DNA of 64,000 nucleotides, from NCBI RefSeq assembly GCF_041245805.1, contig NZ_CP162490.1:1837001-1901000 (forward strand), written 5' to 3'. The notes under the pieces are model-generated. The model made no database searches, was not told where the DNA came from, and saw only the letters and a program-made list of their open reading frames with translations. Both the position numbers and the translations under genes were made by a program. Within the stretch, counting starts at the first letter, position 1; each line of letters opens with the position of its first letter. Shown one piece after another: positions 8,414 to 17,395 of the stretch. Source of the stretch: Xanthomonas sp. DAR 34887 (lineage in GTDB: Bacteria > Pseudomonadota > Gammaproteobacteria > Xanthomonadales > Xanthomonadaceae).

Positions 8414-9715
8414 CTAGGCGCTTGCATGCGGCGGCGTTTTCGCGCCCCACAGCGCATAGAACAGCACGTACAGCTCGCATGCGGCGGTGAGCAGGAAGGC
8501 CCGTTGCAGCCCGACATGGTCGGCCAGCCAGCCTTGCACCACCACCAGCGCGCCGCCGGCGATGGCCATGATCAGCAGGCCCGAGCCTTCCTCGGTGAGC
8601 GGGCCCAGCCCCTTGATGCCGAGGGTGAAGATGGTCGGGAACATGATCGAGTGGAACAGGCCCACCGCGATCAGCGACCACATCGCGACATGGCCGGTGG
8701 TGAACACCGCCAGCAGCACCACCAGCAGCGCGCCGATCGAGAACAGCGCCAGCACGGTTTCCGGCGCGATGCGGCGCATCAGCGCGCTACCGGCGAAGCG
8801 CCCCACCATCATCCCGCCCCACAGCAGGAACAGGTAGTGCGAGGCCTGCTCGTGGGTGAGGTTGCCGATGTGCGGCTGCGACACGAAATTGATGAACAGG
8901 TTGGACACGCCGATCTCGGCGATCAGATAGATGAAGATGGCCGGGATGCCAAGCACCAGATTGCGGTGCTCCCACAGCGAATGGTTGGCACGCTGCGCGC
9001 CGGTGGCGCGCTGGGTGGCTTGGCCGAGCGCGGGCAGCTTGAAGCGTGCGATGACCACCGCCAGCAGCACCAGCACCACGGCGACGATGAGGTAGGGCAA
9101 CTGCACCGATTGCGCGTCGGCCAGGCGTTCGGCCTGGGTCAGCACGGCGTCGCCCTTGGCGGTGCCCGACGCCGAGCGGCCGAGGATCAGGTAACCGCCG
9201 AACAGCGGCGCCAGCGTGGTGCCCACCGAGTTGAACGCCTGCACCAGGTTGAGCCGCGACGAGGCGGTGTCCGCGCTGCCGATCACCGCGACGTAGGGAT
9301 TGGCCGCGACCTGCAACAGGGTGATGCCGCTGGCGATCACGAACAGCGAGCCGAGGGTGATGCCGTAGGAGACCAGGCGCGCGGCCGCGATCATGCCCAG
9401 CGCGCCCAGCGCCATGATGCCCAGGCCGATCACCAGCGCGCGCTGGTAGCCGATGCGTTCGATCAGCTTGGCCGACGGCAGCGAGGCGAAGAAATAGGCG
9501 ATGAACCAGACCGACTCGATCAGCGTGGCCTGGGTGTAGCTCAGCGCGAACACGCTGCGCAGGTGCGGCAGCAGCGTGTTGTTGATGACGGTGATGAAGC
9601 CCCACATGAAGAACAGCGAGGCCAGCAACGACAATGCGGCGCGGTAGGACGGCGCGTTGCCCGCGAGCGGTGCGGAGTGGGAGAGCGGAGCCGCCGGCCC
9701 TGTCGGTCCTGCCAT
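8414..9715 (-). CDS. FucP/GluP-type sugar:proton MFS transporter
   Basis: A 433-residue inner-membrane transporter of the FHS (fucose/glucose-galactose) branch of the major facilitator superfamily, expected to import a hexose with protons. Twelve hydrophobic segments are apparent. Family signatures include FFMWGFITVINNTLLPHL near the start of helix 1 and QVAANPYVAVIG in the middle of the N-terminal half, followed by RLNLVQAFNSVG. The start at 9715 (MAGPTGP) is preceded by AGAGG on the minus strand. The gene is monocistronic, with a long 5' region. The exact sugar cannot be told from sequence; glucose, galactose, fucose or N-acetylglucosamine are possible. Confidence 0.88.
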   Translation of the reverse strand: MAGPTGPAAPLSHSAPLAGNAPSYRAALSLLASLFFMWGFITVINNTLLPHLRSVFALSYTQATLIESVWFIAYFFASLPSAKLIERIGYQRALVIGLGIMALGALGMIAAARLVSYGITLGSLFVIASGITLLQVAANPYVAVIGSADTASSRLNLVQAFNSVGTTLAPLFGGYLILGRSASGTAKGDAVLTQAERLADAQSVQLPYLIVAVVLVLLAVVIARFKLPALGQATQRATGAQRANHSLWEHRNLVLGIPAIFIYLIAEIGVSNLFINFVSQPHIGNLTHEQASHYLFLLWGGMMVGRFAGSALMRRIAPETVLALFSIGALLVVLLAVFTTGHVAMWSLIAVGLFHSIMFPTIFTLGIKGLGPLTEEGSGLLIMAIAGGALVVVQGWLADHVGLQRAFLLTAACELYVLFYALWGAKTPPHASA

Positions 9716-10194
9716 CGTGGGTGTTTCCTCTGCGCTGTTGCGGGGGAAGTTGTCGGCATGCGTGGAGCACGTACCTGCATTGCGGCGCCGCCGTCGTCGC
9801 GCGGATCGCAGCGCTATCGCGCAGGGTCGCAAACGATGCCGCGGCGCCAGCGCAGCGGCGAGGATAGGTGCCACGTGTTGCGCGCGACCAATGATTTAAA
9901 TCGGCACGGCTATACGGTTATTGCAATGCTGCGCTGCAGCGGAGTGTGGTTCTGGCAGCCGTCTGGATGCGTCTTCGGCGGACCGTCGGCCACCGTTGTC
10001 ACCATCCGCAGCAGGCCCCGCATTGCATGTCGCGGCCAACGCATGCGTGGCCGTCATGGTATGCCACGGCCGTGCTGCAACGATGTCGGACGATTGATGA
10101 GCGGCGCTTATCGCGGCATGTACTTGGCGCCGGCTAGTGCCGCCGGCGCAGCGCGCATACAGTCCATACAGCCACCCAATGCGAGGAGATTGCG
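9716..10194. other. Divergent intergenic region, sugar transporter / cupin
   Basis: About 480 bases between two divergent genes, with no supported gene. It includes a perfect 10-bp palindrome GATTTAAATC at 9893-9902 in an otherwise GC-rich context, some 180 bases upstream of the transporter start. This could be a regulatory site, but no regulator is encoded next to it. The right end carries the cupin gene's ribosome-binding site (GAGGAG before 10195). Confidence 0.5.
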
Positions 10195-10665
10195 ATGAAC
10201 CCTTTCGCCACCGCCATGTCGCTGTCGATGATGGCCGCTGCGGTTCCCGGCGATGACGCCAGGCCGATCAGGATCGCTCGCGCCGGCAGCACCGCATCGG
10301 CGGTGGGGCCTGCGGATTATTTCACCGGCAACGTGCGCATCGATGCGCCGTTCCAGGGCGAGGCGCCGGCGCGCGTCGGCGGCGCCACGGTCAGTTTCGA
10401 ACCGGGCGCGCGCACCGCCTGGCACACCCATCCGCTGGGCCAGACCCTGATCGTCACCGCCGGCGTCGGCCGCGTGCAGGAATGGGGCAAGCCGGCGCAG
10501 GAGATCCGCCCCGGCGACATCGTATGGATTCCGCCGGGAATCAAGCACTGGCACGGCGCCAGCGCGCAGGTGGCGATGACCCACATCGCCATCGCCGAAG
10601 CGGTGGACGGTTCGCCGGTGACCTGGCTGGAGCCGGTGTCGGAAAGCCAGTATCGCGGGGAGTGA
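10195..10665 (+). CDS. Single-domain cupin, (R)-mandelonitrile lyase-like (Mn type)
   Basis: A 156-residue cupin. The metal-site residues His77 and His79 (WHTHPLGQ), Gln83 and His118 (IPPGIKHWHG) have the same spacing as the ligands His53, His55, Gln59 and His94 that I recall for the manganese-dependent hydroxynitrile lyase GtHNL from Granulicella. The usual cupin Glu is replaced by Gln83, as in that group. GtHNL-like proteins are widespread and hydroxynitrile cleavage may not be their natural role, so only the fold and probable Mn site are safe. The N terminus is mildly hydrophobic, but no clear signal peptide is seen. GAGGAG precedes the ATG. Confidence 0.82.
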   Translation: MNPFATAMSLSMMAAAVPGDDARPIRIARAGSTASAVGPADYFTGNVRIDAPFQGEAPARVGGATVSFEPGARTAWHTHPLGQTLIVTAGVGRVQEWGKPAQEIRPGDIVWIPPGIKHWHGASAQVAMTHIAIAEAVDGSPVTWLEPVSESQYRGE

Positions 10666-10715
10666 GCGGCGCGCAGCCGCGCAGCCGCGCCGGCGCGGCG
10701 CGCGGTAGCGATCGA

Positions 10716-10784
10716 CCTGTGGGGCGGCTTCAGCCGCGACCGGCGCTAACGAGTGTCTGTCGCGGCTGAAGCCGCTCCTACAGG
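10716..10784. repeat. REP-like inverted repeat (GCGGCT type)
   Basis: Inverted pair of the GCGGCTTCAGCCGC repeat separated by about 20 bases, located between the 3' ends of the cupin gene and the minus-strand TetR gene. It could form a bidirectional hairpin at the ends of both transcripts. There is no T-tract. Confidence 0.85.
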
Positions 10785-10805
10785 TGCGCCTTGGTTGCGA
10801 ATAGG

Positions 10806-11408
10806 CTATGCGCCATAGCCGCCGAAGAACACCTGCAGCGCGCGCCGTGTCGCTTCGCGCAGGTGCTCCTTCGACGGGTCTTTCAGCGCGCCGAACAGGC
10901 GGGGCATCAGCGTTTCCGCGTCCAGCAGCGCGGCCAGATGGCGCGCGGCGGTGGTCGGATCGGCGCGGCGCAAGCGGCCCTGATCCATCTGTGCCTGCAG
11001 GAACGCGCCGAGGCGCTGCATGCCCTGGTCGGGGCCGCTCTGAAAGAACAGCAGGCCGATGTCCGAGCGGCCGGAGACGCCGATGATGGTCTGCCATACC
11101 TGCGCCGACTGCGCCGAGCACAGAAACGCGAGGGTGTCCTCGCCCATGCGTTGCAGCGCGGCCGGCAGATCGTCCGTGGACTGCTCCAGCGTGGTCAGGA
11201 TGGGGTCCATGAACTGGATGGCGACGCTGTGCGCCACCGCCACGAACAATTCCTCCTTGGACGGGAAATAGCCGTACAGGGTGCGTTTGGAGCTGCCGGC
11301 GCGGGTGGCGATCTGGCTCATCGAGGCGCCCTCGAAGCCGGCCTCCAGGAACACGGCAGCGGCCGCTTCGATGATCGCTTCGCGTTTGGCTTCGGTCCTG
11401 ACGCGCAT
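10806..11408 (-). CDS. TetR/AcrR-family repressor divergent from RND efflux operon
   Basis: A 200-residue TetR-family regulator. The N-terminal helix-turn-helix is clear (REAIIEAAAAVFLEAGFEGASMSQIATRAGSSKRTLYGYFPSKEELF, shown here only as landmarks in residues 9-54). The remaining helical domain is the ligand-binding and dimerisation part. It is transcribed away from the RND efflux operon, with 138 bases between the two starts, the same arrangement as smeT and smeDEF in Stenotrophomonas. It probably represses both itself and the pump and is released by a pump substrate. Two palindromic sites lie in the shared promoter region. Confidence 0.9.
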   Translation of the reverse strand: MRVRTEAKREAIIEAAAAVFLEAGFEGASMSQIATRAGSSKRTLYGYFPSKEELFVAVAHSVAIQFMDPILTTLEQSTDDLPAALQRMGEDTLAFLCSAQSAQVWQTIIGVSGRSDIGLLFFQSGPDQGMQRLGAFLQAQMDQGRLRRADPTTAARHLAALLDAETLMPRLFGALKDPSKEHLREATRRALQVFFGGYGA

Positions 11409-11546
11409 CGCTCTGCCGTGGGGAGGGTACTTAAGTATACCGGGAGGGCAGAAATGGTTGACGGCCCCGAATCGCGGGAATAGTATACCGAACCGTACCG
11501 TTTACCTTATCCCCGCCTGCCTGCGTTCCCATCCGGAGATCCTCCC
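11409..11546. promoter_or_regulatory. Divergent promoter region with palindromic operators for the TetR regulator
   Basis: Contains a perfect 10-bp palindrome TACTTAAGTA at 11428-11437 overlapping the first of two GTATACC words (11435-11441 and 11483-11489). The second is followed by a similar ACCGTACCG stretch. AT-rich symmetrical sites between a TetR gene and the pump it probably controls are the expected operators. Assignment of -35 and -10 boxes is not attempted. Confidence 0.6.
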
Positions 11547-12761
11547 GTGCGCCCTGTCCCGTCTTCTCGTCTATCGCTGGCCGTGGCGGCCGCCCTGCTG
11601 TTGAGCGCCTGCGGTTCGCCTCCGGGCGGCGCGCCGCCGCCGGAGGGCACGCCGGAGATGGGCGTGATCACCGTCGCCACCAAGCCGGTCGCGCTGACCA
11701 CCGAACTGCCCGGGCGCACCGTGCCGTACCTGATCGCCGACGTGCGGCCGCAGGTGAACGGCATCATCCAGGTGCGCAAGTTCCGCGAAGGCGGCGAGGT
11801 CAAGGCAGGCGAAACGCTGTACCAGATCGATCCGGCCACCTATCGCGCCAGCTACGACAGCTACGTGGCTGCGCTGGGCAAGGCCCAGGCCACGCTGCGC
11901 ACCGCGCGGCTGAAGGCCGAGCGTTACCGCGAACTGGTCAAGGTGTCGGCGATCAGCAAGCAGGACAACGACGATGCCGACGCCGCGCTGGACCAGGCCG
12001 AGGCCGACGCCGCCGCGGCCAAGGCGAACGTGGAGAGCGCGCGCATCAACCTGGCCTACGCGCGGGTGGATGCGCCGATTTCCGGGCGCATCGGCAAGTC
12101 CAGCGTGACCGCCGGCGCGCTGGTCACCGCCAGCCAGTCCACCGCGCTGGCCACGATCCAGCAGCTGGACCCGATGTACGTCGACGTCACCCAGCCCAGC
12201 GCCTCGCTGCTGCGGCTCAAGCACGCGCTGGCCAGCGGCGAGCTGGAAAAGGCCGACGCCACGGCGGCCAAGGTGAACCTGCTGCTGGAAGACGGCAGCC
12301 CGTATCCGTTGCAGGGACGGCTGGAGTTCTCCGACGTCACCGTCGACCAGAACACCGGCTCGATCACCGTGCGCGCGGTGTTCCCCAATCCGAACGCCGA
12401 GCTGCTGCCCGGCATGTACGTGCGCGCGGTGCTGCAGGAGGGAACCAAGGACCAGGCGATCCTGGTGCCGCAGCGGGCGGTGTCGCGCAACGGTGCGGGC
12501 AAGCCGACCGTGTACGTGGTCGGCGCCGACCACAAACTGCAGCTGCGCGTGCTGGAGACCGAGCGCACGGTCGGCGACCAGTGGCTGGTGCGCAGCGGGC
12601 TCAAGCCCGGCGAGCAGGTGGTGGTCGATGGCCAGTCGCGGGCGCAGCCCGGGGCGACGGTCAAGACCGTGCCGTGGCAGCCCCAGGCGGAGAGCGCGGC
12701 ACCTGCGGCGGCGAACGCCGCGCCCGCCGCCGCCGCGCCCGCGCCGCGCGCGGCGAACTGA
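11547..12761 (+). CDS. RND efflux pump periplasmic adaptor (membrane fusion protein)
   Basis: A 404-residue AcrA/MexA/SmeD-type lipoprotein that bridges the inner-membrane RND pump and the outer-membrane channel. The signal peptide ends in the lipobox LLLSAC with acceptor Cys22. The biotinyl-lipoyl half-motif is at VRPQVNGIIQVRKFREGGEV, the alpha-hairpin at about residues 100-170 and its second half at RVDAPISGRIGKSS. The C-terminal tail is Ala/Pro-rich. It is first in a three-gene operon, 14 bases upstream of the pump gene. The nearest well-studied systems by arrangement are SmeDEF and MexAB-OprM. Expression is probably controlled by the divergent TetR gene. Confidence 0.95.
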   Translation: MRPVPSSRLSLAVAAALLLSACGSPPGGAPPPEGTPEMGVITVATKPVALTTELPGRTVPYLIADVRPQVNGIIQVRKFREGGEVKAGETLYQIDPATYRASYDSYVAALGKAQATLRTARLKAERYRELVKVSAISKQDNDDADAALDQAEADAAAAKANVESARINLAYARVDAPISGRIGKSSVTAGALVTASQSTALATIQQLDPMYVDVTQPSASLLRLKHALASGELEKADATAAKVNLLLEDGSPYPLQGRLEFSDVTVDQNTGSITVRAVFPNPNAELLPGMYVRAVLQEGTKDQAILVPQRAVSRNGAGKPTVYVVGADHKLQLRVLETERTVGDQWLVRSGLKPGEQVVVDGQSRAQPGATVKTVPWQPQAESAAPAAANAAPAAAAPAPRAAN

Positions 12762-12775
12762 GGGCCTAGACCGTC

Positions 12776-15700
12776 ATGGCACGTTTCTTCATCGACCGCC
12801 CGATCTTCGCCTGGGTGCTGGCCATCATCGTGATGCTGGCCGGCATCCTCTCCGTGCTCACCCTGCCCATCGCGCAATACCCGAGCATCGCCCCGCCCGC
12901 CGTCGCGATCACCGCCAACTATCCGGGCGCCTCGGCCAAGACCCTGGAGGACACCGTCACCCAGGTCATCGAGCAGAAGATGAAGGGGCTGGATCACCTG
13001 AGCTACATGGCCTCCACCAGCGAGTCCAGCGGCCAGGTCACCATCACCCTGACCTTCGACAACGGGACCGACCCCGACACCGCGCAGGTGCAGGTACAGA
13101 ACAAGCTGTCGCTGGCCACGCCGTTGCTGCCGCAGGAAGTGCAGCAGCAGGGCGTGACCGTGACCAAGTCGGCGACCAACTTCCTCAACGTGCTGGCCTT
13201 CACTTCCGAAGACGGCAGCATGAGCGATTCGGACCTGTCCGATTACGTCGCCGCCAACGTGCAGGAAACGATCAGCCGCGTCGAAGGCGTCGGCGACACG
13301 ACCCTGTTCGGCTCGCAGTACGCGATGCGCATCTGGCTGGATCCCAACAAGCTCAACAACTTCGGCCTGACCCCGCTGGACGTGAAGACCGCGGTGCAGG
13401 CGCAGAACGCGCAGGTGTCCGCCGGCCAGCTCGGCGCGCTGCCGGCGGCGGCCAACCAGCAGCTCAACGCCACCATCACCGCGCAGACGCGGCTGAAGAC
13501 CGCCGCCGAGTTCGAGGACATCCTGCTGCGCACGCAGTCCGACGGCTCGCAGGTGCGCCTGCGCGACGTGGCGCGGATCGAGCTCGGCAGCGAGAGCTAC
13601 AACACCGTGGGCCGCTACAACGGCAAGCCCGCCGCCGGCCTGGCGATCAAGCTCGCCACCGGCGCCAACGCGCTGGACACGGTCAAGGCGATCGACGCCA
13701 GCATGGCCGAGCAGGAGAAGTTCTTCCCGCCGGGGATGAAGGTGCAGAAGCCGTACGACACCACGCCGTTCGTGCGCATCTCGATCGAAGAGGTGGTACG
13801 CACGCTGATCGAGGCGGTGGTGCTGGTGTTCCTGGTGATGTACCTGTTCCTGCAGAACTTCCGCGCCACGCTGATCCCGACCATCGCCGTGCCGGTGGTG
13901 CTGCTGGGCACGTTCGGCGTGCTGGCCGTGTTCGGCTACACCATCAACACGCTGACCATGTTCGCGATGGTGCTGGCGATCGGCCTGCTGGTGGACGACG
14001 CGATCGTGGTGGTGGAGAACGTCGAGCGGGTGATGAGCGAGGAACACCTGCCGCCGAAGGAAGCCACGCGCAAGTCGATGGGGCAGATCACCGGCGCGCT
14101 GGTCGGCGTGGCCCTGGTGCTGGCGGCGGTGTTCGTGCCGATGGCGTTCTTCGGCGGTTCCACCGGCGTTATCTATCGCCAGTTCTCGATCACCATCGTC
14201 GCGGCGATGACGCTGTCGGTGCTGGTGGCGATGGTGCTGACCCCGGCGCTGTGCGCGACCTTGCTCAAGCCGGCCAAGCAGCACGGCATGGCCACCACCG
14301 GTTTCTTCGGCTGGTTCAACCGCGTGTTCGATCGCGGCAACGGCCGCTACCAGGGCGCGGTGCGGCACATGCTGGGCAAGGGCTGGCGCTACATGATCGC
14401 CTACGCGGTGGTGTTGGCGCTGGTGGTGGTCGGTTTCATGAAGTTGCCGGTCGGCTTTCTGCCGGACGAGGACCAGGGCACGCTGTTCGTGCTGGTGCAG
14501 TTGCCGCCGGGCGCCACCGCGGCGCGCACCGATGCGGTGATCCGCCAGGTGGAGCACCACTTCCTGGTCGATCAGAAGGACTCGGTCGGAGGCGTGTTCG
14601 CCGTGTCCGGTTTCAGCTTCGCCGGCAGCGGGCAGAACCTGGGCCTGGCCTTCGTCAAGCTGCGGCCGTGGGACGAGCGCACCGGCAAGGGCCAGAGCGT
14701 GACCGACGTGGCGGCCAAGGCCGGCAGGTACTTCGCCGGCATCCGCGACGCCAAGGTGTTCGCGTTCGCGCCGCCGGCGGTATCGGAACTGGGCAATGCC
14801 ACCGGCTTCGACCTGATGCTGCAGGACCGCGCCAATCTCGGCCACGCCGCGCTGATGCAGGCGCGCAACCAGCTGCTGGCCGAGCTGTCGCAGGACAAGC
14901 GGCTGGTCGCGGTGCGCCCGAACGGGCAGGAGGACACGCCCGAGTTCAAGCTGGACATCGATCCGCACAAGGCCGAAACGCTGGGCCTGTCGATCTCCGA
15001 CATCAACAGCACGTTCTCCAGCGCCTGGGGCAGCACCTACGTCAACGACTTCATCGACAAGGGCCGCGTCAAGAAGGTGATGCTGCAGGCCGATGCGCCC
15101 TATCGCATGCTGCCGGAAGACATCGATCGCTGGTACGTGCGCAACAGCGCCGGCACCATGGTCGCGTTCAGCTCCTTCGCCAAGGCCAGTTGGACCATGG
15201 GCTCGCCGCGGCTGGAGCGGTACAACAGCGTGCCGTCGGTGGAGATCCTGGGCATGGCGCTGCCGGGTGCGGCATCCAGCGGCGAGGCGTTGGCCATCGT
15301 CGAGGCCGCGGCGGCCAAGCTGCCGCCGGGCATCGGCTACGAGTGGACCGGACTGTCGCGGCAGGAGAAGGCGTCCAGCGGCCAGACCGGCATGCTGTAC
15401 GCGCTGTCGATCCTGATCGTGTTCCTGTGCCTTGCCGCGCTGTACGAAAGCTGGGCGATCCCGTTCGCGGTGATCCTGGTGGTGCCGCTGGGCGTGTTCG
15501 GCGCGCTGCTCGGCGCGGTGCTGACCTGGAAGATGAACGATGTGTACTTCCAGGTCGGCCTGTTGACCACGATCGGCCTGGCCTCGAAGAACGCGATCCT
15601 GATCGTGGAGTTCGCCCGCGAGCTGCACGAGGGCGGCAAGAGCCTGGTGCAGTCGGCACTGGAAGCGGCGCGCATGCGCCTGCGGCCGATCCTGATGACC

Positions 15701-15925
15701 TCGCTGGCGTTCATCCTCGGCGTGGTGCCGATGGTACTGGGCAGCGGCGCCGGTGCAGGCGCGCAGCATGCGCTGGGCACTGCGGTGATCGGCGGCATGC
15801 TGTCGGGCACCGTGCTGGCGATCTTCTTCGTGCCGCTGTTCTTCGTGCTGGTGTGCGGCCTGTTCAAGCGCCGCGCCGGCACGCCCGACGATCCGTCCGC
15901 CGCGCATGTCGCGGAAGGAGCCTGA
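12776..15925 (+). CDS. RND multidrug efflux transporter (AcrB/MexB/SmeE type)
   Basis: A 1049-residue inner-membrane proton-driven drug exporter, the same length as AcrB. The N terminus MARFFIDRPIFAWVLAIIV is the family start. The proton-relay residues are present at the expected places: Asp407-Asp408 in LLVDDAIVVVENVERV and Lys938 in GLASKNAILIVEF. Twelve membrane helices and the two large periplasmic loops of the duplicated fold are all recognisable. It should extrude amphiphilic drugs, dyes, detergents or plant phenolics through the adaptor and outer-membrane channel encoded on either side. Its stop is one base before the next start, so the operon is tightly coupled. Confidence 0.97.
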   Translation: MARFFIDRPIFAWVLAIIVMLAGILSVLTLPIAQYPSIAPPAVAITANYPGASAKTLEDTVTQVIEQKMKGLDHLSYMASTSESSGQVTITLTFDNGTDPDTAQVQVQNKLSLATPLLPQEVQQQGVTVTKSATNFLNVLAFTSEDGSMSDSDLSDYVAANVQETISRVEGVGDTTLFGSQYAMRIWLDPNKLNNFGLTPLDVKTAVQAQNAQVSAGQLGALPAAANQQLNATITAQTRLKTAAEFEDILLRTQSDGSQVRLRDVARIELGSESYNTVGRYNGKPAAGLAIKLATGANALDTVKAIDASMAEQEKFFPPGMKVQKPYDTTPFVRISIEEVVRTLIEAVVLVFLVMYLFLQNFRATLIPTIAVPVVLLGTFGVLAVFGYTINTLTMFAMVLAIGLLVDDAIVVVENVERVMSEEHLPPKEATRKSMGQITGALVGVALVLAAVFVPMAFFGGSTGVIYRQFSITIVAAMTLSVLVAMVLTPALCATLLKPAKQHGMATTGFFGWFNRVFDRGNGRYQGAVRHMLGKGWRYMIAYAVVLALVVVGFMKLPVGFLPDEDQGTLFVLVQLPPGATAARTDAVIRQVEHHFLVDQKDSVGGVFAVSGFSFAGSGQNLGLAFVKLRPWDERTGKGQSVTDVAAKAGRYFAGIRDAKVFAFAPPAVSELGNATGFDLMLQDRANLGHAALMQARNQLLAELSQDKRLVAVRPNGQEDTPEFKLDIDPHKAETLGLSISDINSTFSSAWGSTYVNDFIDKGRVKKVMLQADAPYRMLPEDIDRWYVRNSAGTMVAFSSFAKASWTMGSPRLERYNSVPSVEILGMALPGAASSGEALAIVEAAAAKLPPGIGYEWTGLSRQEKASSGQTGMLYALSILIVFLCLAALYESWAIPFAVILVVPLGVFGALLGAVLTWKMNDVYFQVGLLTTIGLASKNAILIVEFARELHEGGKSLVQSALEAARMRLRPILMTSLAFILGVVPMVLGSGAGAGAQHALGTAVIGGMLSGTVLAIFFVPLFFVLVCGLFKRRAGTPDDPSAAHVAEGA

Positions 15926-15926
15926 C

Positions 15927-17393
15927 ATGTCCCGTTTCGTCCTGACCCCGCTGGCGCTGGCCGTGTCCGCACTGCTCGCCGGCTGCAGCCTGATGCCGGC
16001 CTACGAGCGCCCGGCGGCGCCGGTGCCGGCGCAGTTCGACGGCGCCGCCGCCGAAAGCGGCGCGCAGACCGAGGCGATCCCCGTCGCCGACATCGGTTGG
16101 CGCGCGGTGTTCACCGATCCCAAGCTGCAGCAGGTGATCGCGCTGGCGCTGGACAACAACCGCGACCTGCGCGTGGCCGCGCTCAACATCGACCAGGCCT
16201 GGGCGCAGTACCGCGTGCAGCGTGCCGACCTGGTGCCGGGCGTGGACCTGGCCGGCAGCGGCAGCGGCTCGCGCACCCCGGCCGGCCTGTCCGCTACCGG
16301 GCAACCGCTGGTGGCGCACAGCTACAGCGCCACGCTGGGCATCAGCGCCTACGAGCTGGATCTGTTCGGCCGCATACGCAGCCTCAAGGAACAGGCGCTG
16401 CAGCAATATCTGGCCACCACCGAGGCGCAGCGCAGTACCCACATCAGTCTGATCGCGCAGGTCGCCACGGCCTATCTCACCCTGGCCGCCGACCAGGATC
16501 TGCTGCGCCTGGCGCAGGACACGCTGACCAGCCAGAGCGAGAGCTACCGGCTGCAGCAGCGCAGTTTCGAGCTCGGTTCCGCCTCGGCGCTGACCCTGCG
16601 CCAGGCGCAGACCACGGTGGAAAGCGCGCGGGTGGACGTGGAGCGCTACACCGCGCAGGTGGCGCAGGATCGCAATGCGTTGCGCCTGCTGGCCGGCACG
16701 GAAGTGCCGAGCGAACTGCTGCCGACCGCGCTGCCGGACAGCGCCAGCGCCGACGCCAATGTGCTGGCCAGCATTCCGGCCGGCTTGCCGTCGGAACTGC
16801 TGCAGCGCCGCCCGGACATCCTGCAGGCCGAGCGCACCCTGCAGGCGGCCAACGCCAACATCGGCGCGGCGCGCGCCGCGTTCTATCCGAGCATCAGCCT
16901 GACTGCCGCGGCCGGCAGCGCCAGCGCCGGCCTGTCCGGGCTGTTCAAGGGCGGCTCGGGCAGCTGGAGTTTCGCGCCCAGCATCTCGCTGCCGATCTTC
17001 GACGGCGGCCGCAACCGCGCCAATCTGGATGTCGCCAAGGTGCAGCGCGACATCGACGTGGCCAATTACGAGAAGGCGATCCAGACCGCGTTTCGCGAGG
17101 TCTCCGACGCGCTCGCCGAGCGCAACACGCTTGGCCGCCAGCTGCTGGCGCAACAGGCGCTGGTGGACGCGTCGGCCGACAGCTACCGGCTGTCGCAGGC
17201 GCGCTTCGAACGCGGCGTGGACAGCTACCTCGGCGCGCTGGATGCGCAGCGCACGCTGTACAGCGCCGAGCAGACCCTGATCAGCACGCGGCTGTCGCGC
17301 TTCACCAATCTGGTGACCTTCTACAAGGCGCTGGGCGGCGGCTGGGTGGAGATGGCCGCGTCCACGGACGCGACGGCCTCGACGGGACGTTAG
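15927..17393 (+). CDS. Outer-membrane efflux channel lipoprotein (OprM/SmeF type)
   Basis: A 488-residue TolC-like factor that forms the outer-membrane exit duct of the RND pump. The signal peptide ends at the lipobox LLAGC with Cys20, and the N-terminal YERPAAPVPAQF segment is typical of NodT-type factors. Two repeated OEP helical domains follow, with YELDLFGRIRSLKEQAL in the first and the conserved ELLQRRPDILQAERTLQAANANIGAARAAFYPS region (landmark only, residues ~292-325) between them. The ATG at 15927 was chosen because GGAAGGAGCC precedes it and the lipoprotein signal begins there. Confidence 0.95.
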   Translation: MSRFVLTPLALAVSALLAGCSLMPAYERPAAPVPAQFDGAAAESGAQTEAIPVADIGWRAVFTDPKLQQVIALALDNNRDLRVAALNIDQAWAQYRVQRADLVPGVDLAGSGSGSRTPAGLSATGQPLVAHSYSATLGISAYELDLFGRIRSLKEQALQQYLATTEAQRSTHISLIAQVATAYLTLAADQDLLRLAQDTLTSQSESYRLQQRSFELGSASALTLRQAQTTVESARVDVERYTAQVAQDRNALRLLAGTEVPSELLPTALPDSASADANVLASIPAGLPSELLQRRPDILQAERTLQAANANIGAARAAFYPSISLTAAAGSASAGLSGLFKGGSGSWSFAPSISLPIFDGGRNRANLDVAKVQRDIDVANYEKAIQTAFREVSDALAERNTLGRQLLAQQALVDASADSYRLSQARFERGVDSYLGALDAQRTLYSAEQTLISTRLSRFTNLVTFYKALGGGWVEMAASTDATASTGR

Positions 17394-17395
17394 CG

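Noticed and set aside
9806..9820. LacI-type operator upstream of the sugar transporter (AGCGCT core)
   Set aside because: Only the central six bases are palindromic; the flanks do not pair.
12056..15928. Very long open frame on the minus strand opposite the RND pump gene (about 1290 codons)
   Set aside because: It mirrors the pump gene codon by codon, the product is Gln/His/Arg-rich low-complexity sequence, and no ribosome-binding site or domain is present. Such frames are expected opposite GC-rich genes.
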